Assembly (NCBI RefSeq): GCF_023078835.1
Contig: NZ_CP090898.1
Location: forward strand, 1,366,045 to 1,430,044
Origin: Synechococcus sp. NB0720_010
Lineage (GTDB): Bacteria > Cyanobacteriota > Cyanobacteriia > PCC-6307 > Cyanobiaceae
Direction: 5' to 3'
DNA: 64,000 bases
Of the stretch, positions 9,642-19,578 are shown in pieces; the first letter of the stretch is position 1, and the number at the start of each line of letters is the position of its first letter. Both the position numbers and the translations under genes were made by a program. The notes under the pieces are model-generated. The model was not told the DNA's origin and did no database searches. It saw only the letters and a program-made list of their open reading frames with translations.

Positions 9642-10837
9642 GCAAGAGATTGAGTGTAGATTGATATCAGGCTAGAAACAACTTGAGAGGGATGGTAGTT
9701 CTCCTCAGAATACTGCCTAGCTAGGGCTTTTTGAGATTCTAGGAGTCCGCTTGGAATATTAATGGCATCAGCAATCGTAGATGCTATAGAATGAGGGTTA
9801 AGCGAGAAGTACTTGACGAAGTCAAGAGAAGCGGTATTGAGATTGTCAAGCTTACACATGTCGGATAGAAGAAGAAGGTTCCCGGAGACAAGTGCTTCAA
9901 GCATACTCATTGACAATCCTTCCGACCAAGAGGGTAAGATAAATGCATCGCTATTTAAGCAGAGATCCCATTTAGCGTCTGACTCAAGGTGACCAACGTA
10001 CTTAATATTGTCTCTAATTAGCATAGGATACTTATTGAACAGGTTAGGGATCAGGCATTGTTCATCTGGACCAGCAATCGTCACTGACAGACTTGATAGA
10101 AGAGGGTCCGGTAAAAGTGATAATGCTTCAAAGAGCAATGGGGTGCCCTTAAGGGTGTGAATACGACCTAGATAAAAAAGCTTTAGAGTATGGTCGGTTC
10201 GGAGATCTGCGTCTTTAGTGGGATAAGAAAGCTGTGAAGGAAGGCAAACTGGGTTAGGAAGGATGCGAACCTTTGAGTTAAAGCTGCGATCGATCCTTAA
10301 ATAGTCGATTACTTCTTTGTCCGTCAGGGCAATTAAAGCCTTGCTGGATGCCATAATAGATTTCTCAAAGAAAGCGATATATAGATGTTTCTTTAGCTTC
10401 TTATAAGAGAGTCTGACGGGATCAAGTTGACCGCGCTGATGATAGATGAGAGGCTTATTATGAAGGCGCGAGAATAGTGCGCCGATAAGACTTGGATAGA
10501 TAAATGGTACGTGGATGTGGTAGATGTCGAACTTGTGGCCGTTAGCCATCAAGAATTTAATGATGCCTTTGCAAAGCATGAATCCCAGTGATCCATTTGG
10601 CTTAAATGCAAGAGGAAACCGATAGACAGTTACACCATTGCAGGAGTTAGTGGTAATGGCGGAGGATGAACCATAGATCTGATCAAGATTGCTGTTAGTG
10701 CACAAAACCGTAACGGTGTGTCCCATTTGGACGAGAGTATCCGCCAGTAGGCGAACGCTCTCTATTGGACCGCCAAGGCGGGTACAAGGATAATATCCAT
10801 GTGTGATGAAAAGAATATTCTTATTTGGTTTAGCCAT
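9638..10837 (-). CDS. Glycosyltransferase family 4
   Basis: 399-residue GT-B enzyme. The N-terminal 'RLGGPIESVRLLADTLVQMG' is the glycine loop after the first strand. 'LIYHQRGQLDPVRLSYKKLK' and 'VRILPNPV' lead to the C-terminal domain, with 'LFYLGRIHTLKGTPLLFEAL' (about residues 222-241) and 'FILPSWSEGLSMSMLEALV' (residues 300-318), the conserved E-x7-E donor site. This domain layout is typical of retaining GT4 enzymes in O-antigen clusters. It overlaps asnB upstream by 8 bp and the SDR downstream by 4 bp (ATGA). Sugar specificity is unknown. Confidence 0.9.
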   Translation of the reverse strand: MAKPNKNILFITHGYYPCTRLGGPIESVRLLADTLVQMGHTVTVLCTNSNLDQIYGSSSAITTNSCNGVTVYRFPLAFKPNGSLGFMLCKGIIKFLMANGHKFDIYHIHVPFIYPSLIGALFSRLHNKPLIYHQRGQLDPVRLSYKKLKKHLYIAFFEKSIMASSKALIALTDKEVIDYLRIDRSFNSKVRILPNPVCLPSQLSYPTKDADLRTDHTLKLFYLGRIHTLKGTPLLFEALSLLPDPLLSSLSVTIAGPDEQCLIPNLFNKYPMLIRDNIKYVGHLESDAKWDLCLNSDAFILPSWSEGLSMSMLEALVSGNLLLLSDMCKLDNLNTASLDFVKYFSLNPHSIASTIADAINIPSGLLESQKALARQYSEENYHPSQVVSSLISIYTQSLA

Positions 10838-12704
10838 AGCTGACTTGTTCCCGCTCCAAGAAGCGTGCTATGGATAATAATAGAAACACTTTACCATATA
10901 ACCTGGGAAATTTTTCGGCGTTCAGAAGGAGTGTCTCTATATAGGGTTTCGAGAATACACTTGGATCCAAGGAAGATAGATACTCTTTCACAATACTGTT
11001 GAGGCCATGCTTTAGCCATTGGTCAATTGGTGCTCCAAATCCACGCTTTGGAGCACCGGTGACTGATGAGGGCAAGTATTTGGTTGCAATCTTACGCAGA
11101 ATGGGTTTTGAAGTGGAGGCTGATGGCAAAAGGCTCAAGGCGCGACTAGTATATGCTGAAGCAATGACATCCTTGGCAAGAAACGGAGATCTTAGTTCGA
11201 GAGAGTTGTACATAGATGCGCGGTCAGTTTTTGCTAGGATATCACAAGGCAAGTATGTCTGAAAGTCTGCCAACATCGCTGCTGTCATGACACCATAATG
11301 TGAATATTGCTCGAAAGGTTTTGACTTTTTAGCCAAGGATGCATTTGGACTAATCTGTATCTCGCTGAGAAAGTCTGGGGTTAGCAGTCGAAATATCTCG
11401 TGTGGTTCAAAGTATTGATTCACAACAGAATAGACCGTGGAGGGGGATTGGCCAAGACTTGCTAGGAAACGGCGGCCTCTGACGTGACCTGGGATAACTC
11501 TGGAGCAGGCAGAAATAAGCTTAGATGAACGCCTATGTTGGGAGGAAATGTGATTGATGCGGCGCAACCATGAGTAGTGTGTGTAACCTCCAAACAACTC
11601 GTCGCCTCCGTCGCCACTGAGAGCAACTTTTAGCTCTCTGGATATAGTCTGTGATACGAGTGTTGTGGGTATAAGTGAAGAGTCGGCGAGAGGTTCGTGA
11701 TAGTAGTCAAGAATGCTGATTAGATGTTCAGCGGTGGGAGGAGAGGCTTGGATAACTGTGTGGTTAATCCCAAGGTGCTGAGCTATAGCGGATGCATGCT
11801 CAGACTCATCTAATGTCTTTTCTTGAAAAGATACAGTGAAAGATCGGATATCAGGCCGAGCCTGGCTAGCGTAAGCTGCCACTAAGCCAGAGTCAATGCC
11901 ACCGCTGAGAAGTAGGCCAACTTCTACATCACTCTCTAGTCTTGAGTGAACACTGCTTTTTAGGGTAGAGTCAAGCGACGTGACAATATCACAGTTGGGA
12001 TCGCTAAAAGGTTTGCTGGATGATGAGATAACTGGCTCCCAGTATGTTCGGATATCAGTATCATTGGTTTCCAGATCCAGGACAAGCGACCTCCCTGGTT
12101 CAAGTTCTTTAATTTCTTGATAAATAGATTCTCCCGGCATTGAATATCCATACATTAGGATAGAGGTGAAGGCTTCGGGATCAAGACGAAGACTCTGAGC
12201 ACCGCAAAGAGAGGTTAAAGCTGAAAGCTCGGATGCAAAATAGAAGCAAGAATCTGTATGTAGATAGTAAAGAGGTTTTTCTCCAGCGATATCACGGGCG
12301 AGAGTAAGGCGGCGCTGGTTAGGGTCGTAGATTGCAAATGCATACATACCATCAAGATAGGAGAACATATCCATTCCATACACCGAGTAGGCTGACAAGA
12401 GGACTTCCGTATCGGATGATGTCGTGAAGTCCTGATGGGAAGACATCCGGTGCCTAAGCTCTTTGTAGTTATATATTTCTCCGTTAAAGACTATTGCATT
12501 ATCTCTTTTTAAGAATGGTTGATTAGCATGCGACGAGAGATCAATAATTGATAGACGGGTGTGACCAAGCAATAAGTGAGAGGACATGAAGGCTTGATAA
12601 CTGGAGTTATCGGGGCCCCTTCGCTCAAGTTTAGTTAATGCTCGCGCAAAGGAAGCATGGCTAATACTGGAGGTGGATGAAAAGGCGCCAATGATTCCAC
12701 ACAT
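10830..12704 (-). CDS. asnB: AsnB-type glutamine-dependent amidotransferase
   Basis: 624 residues, full length for the family. The N-terminal class II glutaminase starts with the nucleophilic Cys2 (MCGIIGAF) and contains 'RRGPDNSSY', 'LGHTRLSIIDLS' and 'FNGEIYNYKELR'. The C-terminal ATP-pyrophosphatase synthase domain has the PP-loop 'LLLSGGIDSGLVAAYAS' (about residues 265-281), 'VALSGDGGDELFGGY' and 'DILAKTDRASMYNSLELRSP'. Classical AsnB makes asparagine from aspartate. Homologues inside O-antigen loci are known to amidate uronic acids, and this window also encodes uronic-acid-forming dehydrogenases, so a glycan amidotransferase role is a reasonable inference. The N-terminus is intact, so the ammonia channel should be functional. 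Confidence 0.9.
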   Translation of the reverse strand: MCGIIGAFSSTSSISHASFARALTKLERRGPDNSSYQAFMSSHLLLGHTRLSIIDLSSHANQPFLKRDNAIVFNGEIYNYKELRHRMSSHQDFTTSSDTEVLLSAYSVYGMDMFSYLDGMYAFAIYDPNQRRLTLARDIAGEKPLYYLHTDSCFYFASELSALTSLCGAQSLRLDPEAFTSILMYGYSMPGESIYQEIKELEPGRSLVLDLETNDTDIRTYWEPVISSSSKPFSDPNCDIVTSLDSTLKSSVHSRLESDVEVGLLLSGGIDSGLVAAYASQARPDIRSFTVSFQEKTLDESEHASAIAQHLGINHTVIQASPPTAEHLISILDYYHEPLADSSLIPTTLVSQTISRELKVALSGDGGDELFGGYTHYSWLRRINHISSQHRRSSKLISACSRVIPGHVRGRRFLASLGQSPSTVYSVVNQYFEPHEIFRLLTPDFLSEIQISPNASLAKKSKPFEQYSHYGVMTAAMLADFQTYLPCDILAKTDRASMYNSLELRSPFLAKDVIASAYTSRALSLLPSASTSKPILRKIATKYLPSSVTGAPKRGFGAPIDQWLKHGLNSIVKEYLSSLDPSVFSKPYIETLLLNAEKFPRLYGKVFLLLSIARFLEREQVSYG

Positions 12705-12757
12705 TTGATTTTAGGAAGCTTTAGTAGGTTGAGCAGATTTTAAGGCTAGGGCTTTGT

Positions 12758-13708
12758 CTAGACTCTTTGCGCAAGGATGTAAGAGGACGCAATACTTAGT
12801 GAAGACTTATCAATGTCGGGATATATCTCGGCGAGAGCCTCTATGTCAGATCTAGTGATATCTTCATAGTTAGTAGATTCAACGCATGCTGGTTTAAGCC
12901 CATATTTTGACATTAGCCGAAGATGTTCAGAAAGATGAACTCTATTAATATAATAAGGCCTTCTCCCTCTACAAATAGACCAGGTGAAGTCATCTATCAA
13001 GAAGTGGCCCCATGGTTTCTTCGTGATTCCATGCGACCGAAAATCAATCGTGACAGAGAGTAATCCATTGTGTGTAAGGCTTCTGGATACAAAGTTGTAC
13101 ATCTTATCAAGATCATCGACATGCTCAAAGGCCGCTTGCGAAAAAAGGATATCGAACTGATTGTGAGTTTCTACTGACTCGAATGGCGCATAATATTTAA
13201 TCTTATTATTCAGATCTATTGGTTCGGATGACTGCAGATGTTTGCCTAGATAATGGAGAAGTTGAGTCCTTCGGTAATTGGGTATGTGTTTATTGTATGG
13301 GAAAAAGTCAATATCAGAGTCAGCTAGAAAGTCCTCTGTGGAAATGTAGTCGAGAAATGCTAATCGCCATTTCTCAAGATCAGGATCGACGGTCGCGAAC
13401 TCTTTTGTATCAAATGCTGAATATGAACTGAAGCCGGTCAACAACCCCAAGTAACCGACACCTAGTGTATCGCCTGGTCCAATCTCACCAAAGGAATGAA
13501 ATGACAAGTCAGGCTTATATTCTAAGGCTCGCGATAAATGCTTACAGTAGACGTTGATGCAATATTCAGGATCAGAGGTGCCTAGAGTATAGCGATTTAG
13601 CAGTCGGCGAAACAGAGGGACCAAGGAGATTAGACCCTTGACGATTTCGCGTTTTCTTAAAGTGGGTTTCTTTTTTAGATTAGGAACAGGCAGATAGATC
13701 TTGGGCAT
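12758..13708 (-). CDS. SAM-dependent methyltransferase-like protein
   Basis: The open frame extends to a TTG at 13780, but ATG 13708 (MPKIYLPVPN) is preceded by AAAGGAG eleven bases upstream and is preferred, giving 316 residues. 'SFHSFGEIGPGDTLGVGYLG' (about residues 68-87) is the SAM-binding strand-loop (ExGPGxxxG). 'FDILFSQAAFEHVDDLDKMY' is the LEH-type motif, and 'HNGLLSVTIDFRSHG' the following strand. The extra segment between motifs ('DLEKWRLAFLDYISTED') matches a group of uncharacterised methyltransferases in polysaccharide clusters. It lies 53 bp upstream of asnB and may be co-transcribed. The target is unknown. Confidence 0.72.
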   Translation of the reverse strand: MPKIYLPVPNLKKKPTLRKREIVKGLISLVPLFRRLLNRYTLGTSDPEYCINVYCKHLSRALEYKPDLSFHSFGEIGPGDTLGVGYLGLLTGFSSYSAFDTKEFATVDPDLEKWRLAFLDYISTEDFLADSDIDFFPYNKHIPNYRRTQLLHYLGKHLQSSEPIDLNNKIKYYAPFESVETHNQFDILFSQAAFEHVDDLDKMYNFVSRSLTHNGLLSVTIDFRSHGITKKPWGHFLIDDFTWSICRGRRPYYINRVHLSEHLRLMSKYGLKPACVESTNYEDITRSDIEALAEIYPDIDKSSLSIASSYILAQRV

Positions 13709-13809
13709 TGAATCAGTAACTCCTTTCGCGTAGAAGGCAGGAATGAAGGCAATGATAGTACTTATAAGGACTAATATCAATAGAACTTATTAGGCGTCTG
13801 GCGAGTTGA

Positions 13810-14745
13810 TCACATGAGTAGTCTTTCTGAATAGATATGATATCTTAATATCGCCAGAACCGCAGACTTTGATGCCCATATCTTAGCTGACAGAGAAGCC
13901 GAACACTTACTGGGCTTCCATATATAGTGAACAAGAAACAGGAGGTCGTTAAGAGAAGGACACCGTCTTAATAGCCGATGTCTGGGATTGCAAAGTGATA
14001 ACCACAATAAGGAGAATCTTTCAGCGTGACATTGACTAAAGCCATTCAAGCGAGACGCTTCGGACAGTGTTCTGCGGACACTGCTCATGTCATGAATACT
14101 ATACGACTTTGACAGTTGTGTTCCGTGTATTCTATGTTTTACAAGTAGATTGTTGAGAAGAGATATTCTTTTATTATTCTGAAGAGCCCTGACTAATAGC
14201 TCATGATCCTGAGCAATACGGCAATTGACGTTATAACCTCCTATCTCCAATACGGAGCTCCGTCGATATGCAAATGAAGAATGAGTAAAGAGGGTATTGA
14301 ATTGAAGCATATAGCCTATATCGCTTTCTTTATATGTAAGAGGAGGGGTAGTCCCAATAGTGTCGCCTTCTTCATTGATTAGAAGAGATCTGGTTCCACA
14401 AATGTCAATATCAGGATTTACTTGCATATAGTTAATCACCATTTGTATCCTGCCGCTACATTGTATGTCATCCGCATCTAGCCTTAAGACAATGTCTGAG
14501 GTGCATGCCTGCAGGCCAGTATTAAGTGAACGAGTCAAACCCATATTGTGATCATTTGTAATGACTCTTAGAGCAGGGTTCTGACGATAAGATGCAAGAA
14601 TATTGGGTGTATTATCTGTGGAGCAGTCATTAACAACAATAACTTCAACATCGCTGAGTGGTGAGTTGAAGACAGAGTCAAGCGATTCCTTGAGATATAG
14701 TTCCCCATTGAAGACACATATAAGAAAAGAACAGCGGGGCTTCAT
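13810..14745 (-). CDS. Glycosyltransferase family 2
   Basis: 311 residues, GT-A fold. The opening 'CSFLICVFNGELYLKESLDS' and 'VEVIVVNDCSTDNTPNILAS' are the nucleotide-binding strands. 'NTGLQACTSDIVLRLDADD' (about residues 81-99) contains the metal-binding D-x-D. 'RIAQDHELLVRAL' near residue 185 is the GT2 catalytic-base region (EDxxL-like, here QDHELL). It overlaps the upstream GT2 by ATGA. It probably transfers one sugar to the growing lipid-linked repeat unit. Base composition is AT-rich, like its neighbours. Confidence 0.88.
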   Translation of the reverse strand: MKPRCSFLICVFNGELYLKESLDSVFNSPLSDVEVIVVNDCSTDNTPNILASYRQNPALRVITNDHNMGLTRSLNTGLQACTSDIVLRLDADDIQCSGRIQMVINYMQVNPDIDICGTRSLLINEEGDTIGTTPPLTYKESDIGYMLQFNTLFTHSSFAYRRSSVLEIGGYNVNCRIAQDHELLVRALQNNKRISLLNNLLVKHRIHGTQLSKSYSIHDMSSVRRTLSEASRLNGFSQCHAERFSLLWLSLCNPRHRLLRRCPSLNDLLFLVHYIWKPSKCSASLSAKIWASKSAVLAILRYHIYSERLLM

Positions 14746-15584
14746 TTTATTGAGGTGAACTCGGTAACGATGGAGTGATAGTAAAACAATACAATTGCGG
14801 GGGCAGAGAGTAGCAAAGCAAAGAAAGACAAAATCGTGCCTTGTGATGCAAGCATCCTTATAACCTTTTTAACATACGGAGCCCTTGACAACCTCTTACC
14901 TGTCGTCTTTACAATTCGTTTGTAACCAATAGTGCCGATAGCAAAGTCGATGGAGGGCAAAATGGCAATCCCGCCTTTTATTTCCTGATTCAAGACGAAG
15001 GCGCAGTCACTATAGTCATAAGTGAATGTAACGTCATTGATGTAGTCTAGGGAAGCTCTCCTGTGCAAGCCATAGATAATCGAAGGATTCATTAGATAGA
15101 GACGATATACTCCTCGTAAAAGGTCGTGGCTTGAAGGGCTATTAAAGATTGGAGGATGAGGACTTTCAAAGACCGTTTGGTCTACGTAATTAACATTCTT
15201 AGCCTGAGAGAAGACTGTTAGGTATTTGCTATTGTTATCGAGCACTCTCACCCACGACTCTAAGACAGTGTTGTTTGTCCAATAATCATCGCAAGCAAGC
15301 CAGCAGAAATATGTAGATGTTGACAGCGATAGTACATATCGGAAGTTCTCCTCCGCTGTAAGAGGCTTAGACGGAGAAGTAGTAATGATCCTGGTGTCGC
15401 GACGTGCATAGTCTTGGATGATCTGTGTTGTACGATCTGATGAGTAGTTATCCGATATAATTAGCTTCCAGCTTTGGTATGTTTGGTTGATTACATTCTC
15501 TATTGTGTACCGTATCGTTTTCTCGCCGTTACAGACAGGCATTCCAATAGTTACTTTAGAGGTGTGCCCATTAGAATAAGCCAT
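14742..15584 (-). CDS. Glycosyltransferase family 2 with C-terminal membrane helix
   Basis: 280 residues. The GT-A domain begins 'VTIGMPVCNGEKTIRYTIEN', then 'WKLIISDNYSSDRTTQIIQD' and 'YFCWLACDDYW' (about residues 92-102), where ACDD is the metal-binding equivalent of DxD. The C-terminal 'ILSFFALLLSAPAIVLFYYH' is a single membrane helix that would anchor it at the inner face of the plasma membrane next to its lipid-linked acceptor. The start is ATG 15584; the stop overlaps the next GT2 start. It appears to be the first gene of the 15.6-6.15 kb run, with a 430 bp gap before wzx. Confidence 0.86.
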   Translation of the reverse strand: MAYSNGHTSKVTIGMPVCNGEKTIRYTIENVINQTYQSWKLIISDNYSSDRTTQIIQDYARRDTRIITTSPSKPLTAEENFRYVLSLSTSTYFCWLACDDYWTNNTVLESWVRVLDNNSKYLTVFSQAKNVNYVDQTVFESPHPPIFNSPSSHDLLRGVYRLYLMNPSIIYGLHRRASLDYINDVTFTYDYSDCAFVLNQEIKGGIAILPSIDFAIGTIGYKRIVKTTGKRLSRAPYVKKVIRMLASQGTILSFFALLLSAPAIVLFYYHSIVTEFTSIK

Positions 15585-16014
15585 CTAGGAAGAGCATCGA
15601 AGATGTTGGAGTAAGCAGAATATCAGGAAACTGTAGGTTTTTTCGGAAGAGTCACTTAACGATGCCACGTAACCATTGCACATGTCTGGCCGATGTCACC
15701 CGGTCTATATACTCAGCTTGCGAACATATGGGAGCCGATAGTCAAGAGCTGATACAGATGCATAGGCTCTCTGAGCCAAGGGTCGTGTTGCCCCATAATG
15801 CATTCTAAGTAAAACGAGTATCGTTCGTTGATCTAATCCAAGCAACTAGAGTGGATTTCCCGTGGTTCGTAAACGGCAACCCACTAGCAAAGCCGTCTTC
15901 GAGCTTATTAAGGCGGCATGAAATGTAGTCACGATGGTTAACCTTGACATTGTAGGCACTGCAAGTTGATGCAGCCTGAATAATGCAGATGTTGCATGAA
16001 AGCAGCAAGGCTAA
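15585..16014. other. Intergenic stretch, no gene recognised
   Basis: 430 bases between the Wzx stop and the first GT2. A 67-codon frame at 15805-16008 (-) has no recognisable motif. A promoter for the downstream operon may lie here, but no convincing -35/-10 pair was found. Confidence 0.4.
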
Positions 16015-17508
16015 TCACAGGAGAGTATGAAAAGTATTCTGAAAATGCCGCCTCAGACGACTTGACGAAAGCAAGGAACAGGTTGTAGTCAGCAAAAGAC
16101 CAACACTTAGCAACAGAAGCTGGTTAAGCATTGCGTGCTCAGGAGGCCATATGAGCCTGAGAAGGAGAGCTATCAATAGGCTAGATCCCAGAGGGAATAG
16201 AAGATCGTGAACATACCAGTTCCACCTTTCACCTCGAAGTATGCGTCTGTACATAAACTGAACAGCAATTAGTACATAGAAAAGATTGAGAATGGCCCAA
16301 GATAGTGCTGCCCCAAGAGCTCCGTAACGAGGAGTTAGAAATAGTATCGTTGGAACAAATATTGCAACGGCCACGAAGTTTACCTTGACAGTGAGACTAG
16401 TCCAGCCGTGTGCCAATTGTGTCTGATAAGGTATCCACATGATCCCGTTAAGCAGGTTTCCAATCATTAGCACGCTCAACAGGGGTGCTGTTCGTTGCGC
16501 CAGATCTGGATCTTGGGTCCAGAGGCGCAGGAAGACATCTGCAAAAACAATGATTAAGATGGCAGGACTACCAGCAAGCACACTAACTAATTGAGCGGAT
16601 TTGTGATATGTGTCAGCAAGCACTGGCTGGTCGCCACATGCTTGGAGCTCACACAGACGTGGATAGACGGCCTGACTTATGGGCGTGATCATCATGTAAA
16701 GCACAGCGGCAACTGAAGCAGCCAGGGTGTAATAGCCAAAGTCAGTGAGACTAAGAAGTTTGGAGAGCAGAAGCTTGTCAACCTGAGTCAGCAGCAAAGC
16801 GAGAAAAGTGATACCGAGCAAGCCACCCGCAAAACGCCAGACGCGCCGCAATTCCTGCAACGAGAAACGGGCTCGTTTCCTGATTGGCGGCAGGCTGGCA
16901 TAAGTGAGTGCGGCAAAGATGACGAGAGTCAGAACAGAGAGCAATCCCTGCCAAACGAAAAAGGCTTGGATGGAGGGCGAAAGCCAAGCGAGTACACACA
17001 CAGCACCCAAGCCGCGCACAGTGGACAGACAGCTGTTGACAATGTTGAAAAGCACCTGCCGCTGCAGCCCCACGATGCTGCTGCGGTAGATACTCTCGGC
17101 AAAGCGCAGAGCTGTAACCAAGCCCATAATAGCGAAAGCCTGGCCGACAACCTCGATTGATAGCTCATCAGACCTGAGCCAGTAGGTAGCAATCCAGTTG
17201 GCTCCAAGTGAAACCCCAACGGCGATCACCAAGGCGATGCTGATGATGATCACTTCGATGGTACGAAGAAGATCGCGAATCGACTGGCCGCTACTGCTTC
17301 CACCGGTAAAGCGGGCCATCTCCCGGCTCAGAGTCGGCGTCATTCCCATATCAAGCAGACTGAGCCAGGCCGTAAGCACAGCAAATAAACCAATCAGGCC
17401 ATAGGATTCAATTCCGAGGTATTTAATGTAGATCGGCACAAAAGCCAAACCCATCAGTGCACTCCAGGCCTGCCCGATGTAATTAGCAATGAGATTTCGC
17501 TTTAGCAT
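16015..17508 (-). CDS. wzx: Wzx-type oligosaccharide flippase
   Basis: 497 residues, almost entirely hydrophobic, with about 12-14 predicted membrane segments in the pattern of the polysaccharide-specific transporter family (MOP superfamily). The N-terminus 'MLKRNLIANYIGQAWSALMG' followed by 'YLGIESYGLIGLFAVLTAWL' matches the typical Wzx opening, in which an amphipathic helix is followed by the GxExYGLxG loop. 'LLTQVDKLLLSKLLSLTDFG' near residue 260 is the second conserved loop. The protein flips undecaprenyl-diphosphate-linked repeat units across the plasma membrane. The 5' half looks more GC-rich than the 3' half and than the genes downstream. It sits directly next to the IS5 relic that marks the change to the GC-rich core. 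Confidence 0.9.
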   Translation of the reverse strand: MLKRNLIANYIGQAWSALMGLAFVPIYIKYLGIESYGLIGLFAVLTAWLSLLDMGMTPTLSREMARFTGGSSSGQSIRDLLRTIEVIIISIALVIAVGVSLGANWIATYWLRSDELSIEVVGQAFAIMGLVTALRFAESIYRSSIVGLQRQVLFNIVNSCLSTVRGLGAVCVLAWLSPSIQAFFVWQGLLSVLTLVIFAALTYASLPPIRKRARFSLQELRRVWRFAGGLLGITFLALLLTQVDKLLLSKLLSLTDFGYYTLAASVAAVLYMMITPISQAVYPRLCELQACGDQPVLADTYHKSAQLVSVLAGSPAILIIVFADVFLRLWTQDPDLAQRTAPLLSVLMIGNLLNGIMWIPYQTQLAHGWTSLTVKVNFVAVAIFVPTILFLTPRYGALGAALSWAILNLFYVLIAVQFMYRRILRGERWNWYVHDLLFPLGSSLLIALLLRLIWPPEHAMLNQLLLLSVGLLLTTTCSLLSSSRLRRHFQNTFHTLL

Positions 17509-17646
17509 CGAATGATCGTCCCCACTGACAGATTAAGATAGTACTTGGAGCAACAGCATAAGAACGATTATCTCATGAAATGAGTCCATGAGATTTCAGA
17601 ACCTCATGCCCATTTAGGGCTTCCTGAACATGAGAGATGCACTGCG

Positions 17647-18985
17647 GTGCAATGGATATCAGCTTTTTTGACGCTGGAATGTGCAAGAGAGAATCGATTG
17701 GAGCCGAAAAGCGGCAAGGAGAATCTATGTCTCCAGTTCTTCATCGGCCTGGAAGCATTACACTACTCGTTGCCCAATGATCCATCGTTGATCGTGTATT
17801 TCCGTTGGCGCCTACCCGAAGCTGTGGTGAATGACTGTATGAACGGATTGTGAGCTATGACCTGAAACTGATTCGCTCATCCGATCCCCAGGGCCCAGGC
17901 GAAGAAGAATGCGGCGGATCTACCAGTACCACCACACAGTTAAAATGGTCCTGTCAGAAGCAGACAAACCAGATTTCTTTCTTGATCGATGCTACCTCTT
18001 CACCGGTGGATATACGTCATCCCACCGATCTATCGCCGCTCAATGATGGCAAAGAGGTGACTGAAATCCTGATTGATACGATGCATGCTCAATGAAGGGA
18101 GTGCTTTGGCCACAAGACGCGTACACACCGCAAAAATGCGAAGCAGCAGTTTCTTGCTTTAGGCAAGAAGATGAGTCCCCGTATCAGCAAACTCCGCAAG
18201 AAGATGAAGAGCAGCTCGGCCACGTCAAGTGAAATCTCTCGCGCATTGACGGTCTGATCGCGTGCGGTGGGGTCCTTCTGGACGCCAGACGGCACATCTA
18301 TCAGAAATTTCTTGTTGTTAGTGAGCTGGTGAGTCTGTATACCATTCTCTATCTCGCATGGAGCAGAAGTATCCCTCCTCGCATCGTCCACATCTGCCAC
18401 GCACATGTCAGACTGATTGTCAGAGGAAAATGCCGTCTTAATGTTAGACTCTGAGCCAAGATCTCAATCTCTTTTACTTTTCAGGGATTCACCTTCCTAG
18501 ATCAGCTCAGCTACCACCCCTACAACTATGGAGAAGACCTCAAGTCGCAGGCGGTGACCTATCGTGGCGGCAAGGTCATTATCTAGCAGTGATTTGTGCC
18601 GAGCAGATCTACCGGACAAGATCGAACCACGCATTCTGGCGGCGCCACGGAATTCATTTAAGCGGTCCGCATTTGGGACTACCGAAGAATGATACTGAGT
18701 TGGTGGCCGCAGACAAGCAGCAGTTCATCGATGATCAGCACAAAAGATGCCGTTGAAGGTAAGATTGGACTAGGCAATTGGCGTTTTCGTCTGGGACTGA
18801 TTCGTGAGACGCTCCCTGCTACACAGGGTTCAACCATTGCAGTGAATGTTCTGGTGATGAACCTCGAGAAGCTGCTGAAGCTTCTTTTTGTGATTTTTGC
18901 ATCCTGGCTCGACCTTCTCCTCTCCAACCAACCAGATAAGAGGTCAAGATTTGCTCGCCCGGGCACGCAGTTCAGCCTCGCATGA
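17647..18985 (+). mobile_element. IS5-type transposase relic (boundary element)
   Basis: Pieces of one transposase appear in order on the plus strand: 'LQFFIGLEALHYSLPNDPSL' with 'WRLPEAVVNDCMNG' (17730-17850), 'LIDATSSPVDIRHPTDLSPL' (about 17980-18040), 'VHICHAHVRLIVRGKCR' (near 18380-18440), 'GFTFLDQLSYHPYNYGEDLK' (about 18485-18545), and 'GSTIAVNVLVMNLEKLLKL' (about 18828-18884). These match the conserved blocks of the IS5 group whose members carry DATxxPxDIRYPTDL. At least five stops or frameshifts show it is dead, and the N-terminus is missing. It lies exactly where the AT-rich 0-17.5 kb segment gives way to the GC-rich core. Confidence 0.85.
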
Positions 18986-19578
18986 ATGGTCAGGTACCGG
19001 CTAGATAAAGCTCGTCTTTTTGGCGTATTGGGCTCGAACTCGCTTTTTCGGCAAGCTCCACTTAACGCGACCCACCGTACATCAGGCCTCTTCGTCCCTA
19101 GGCGTTCTATCGCGGCTGATGGAGACCCAATGTTTGACTCATCCAAAATCCTCAGAAGAGCTTTTGGCGTGAGCTTGACGGCATCTCGGCTAACAGCTTC
19201 TCCAGGTTGAAGTAACTCAGAAGCAAGCCTAAGCTCCAATCAAATTCTCAAAGAAGATTCATGAATTGGGATCGACAGAAATTGATCATCCACAACTGCT
19301 TAACAATTGAACAACATGCTCATCAATTGAGCTACACTCTCAAAATCTCTTAAGGGTGGCTTGCGCAATGCAAGATCCGACCGATACGCATTAGCGCTTG
19401 TGAGTGAGAGGCGAAGGCCAACGACAATACCAACCGTTTCTCCACTTAAGACGCCAGCATCAATCGCTGCCAGGAGAACTTTGAGCTCCAACTCTCATTT
19501 ACTCTGGTTCCCGAAAGGAGATTCAAGTAAGATCTGATAACACCTACGTCCAAACTGCACGAAAGATTCAGGCATTGA
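18986..19578. other. Intergenic stretch, no gene recognised
   Basis: About 590 bases between the IS5 relic and the CmcI-like gene. Short frames on both strands (for example 19300-19491, minus) show no family motif, and no repeat or RNA was found. Confidence 0.45.

Noticed and set aside
15805-16008. 67-codon minus-strand frame between wzx and the GT2 gene
   Set aside because: No motif, no ribosome-binding site and no family resemblance; not annotated as a gene.
18679-19239. 186-codon minus-strand frame
   Set aside because: Largely antisense to the IS5-type transposase relic, whose own blocks are in the plus direction.
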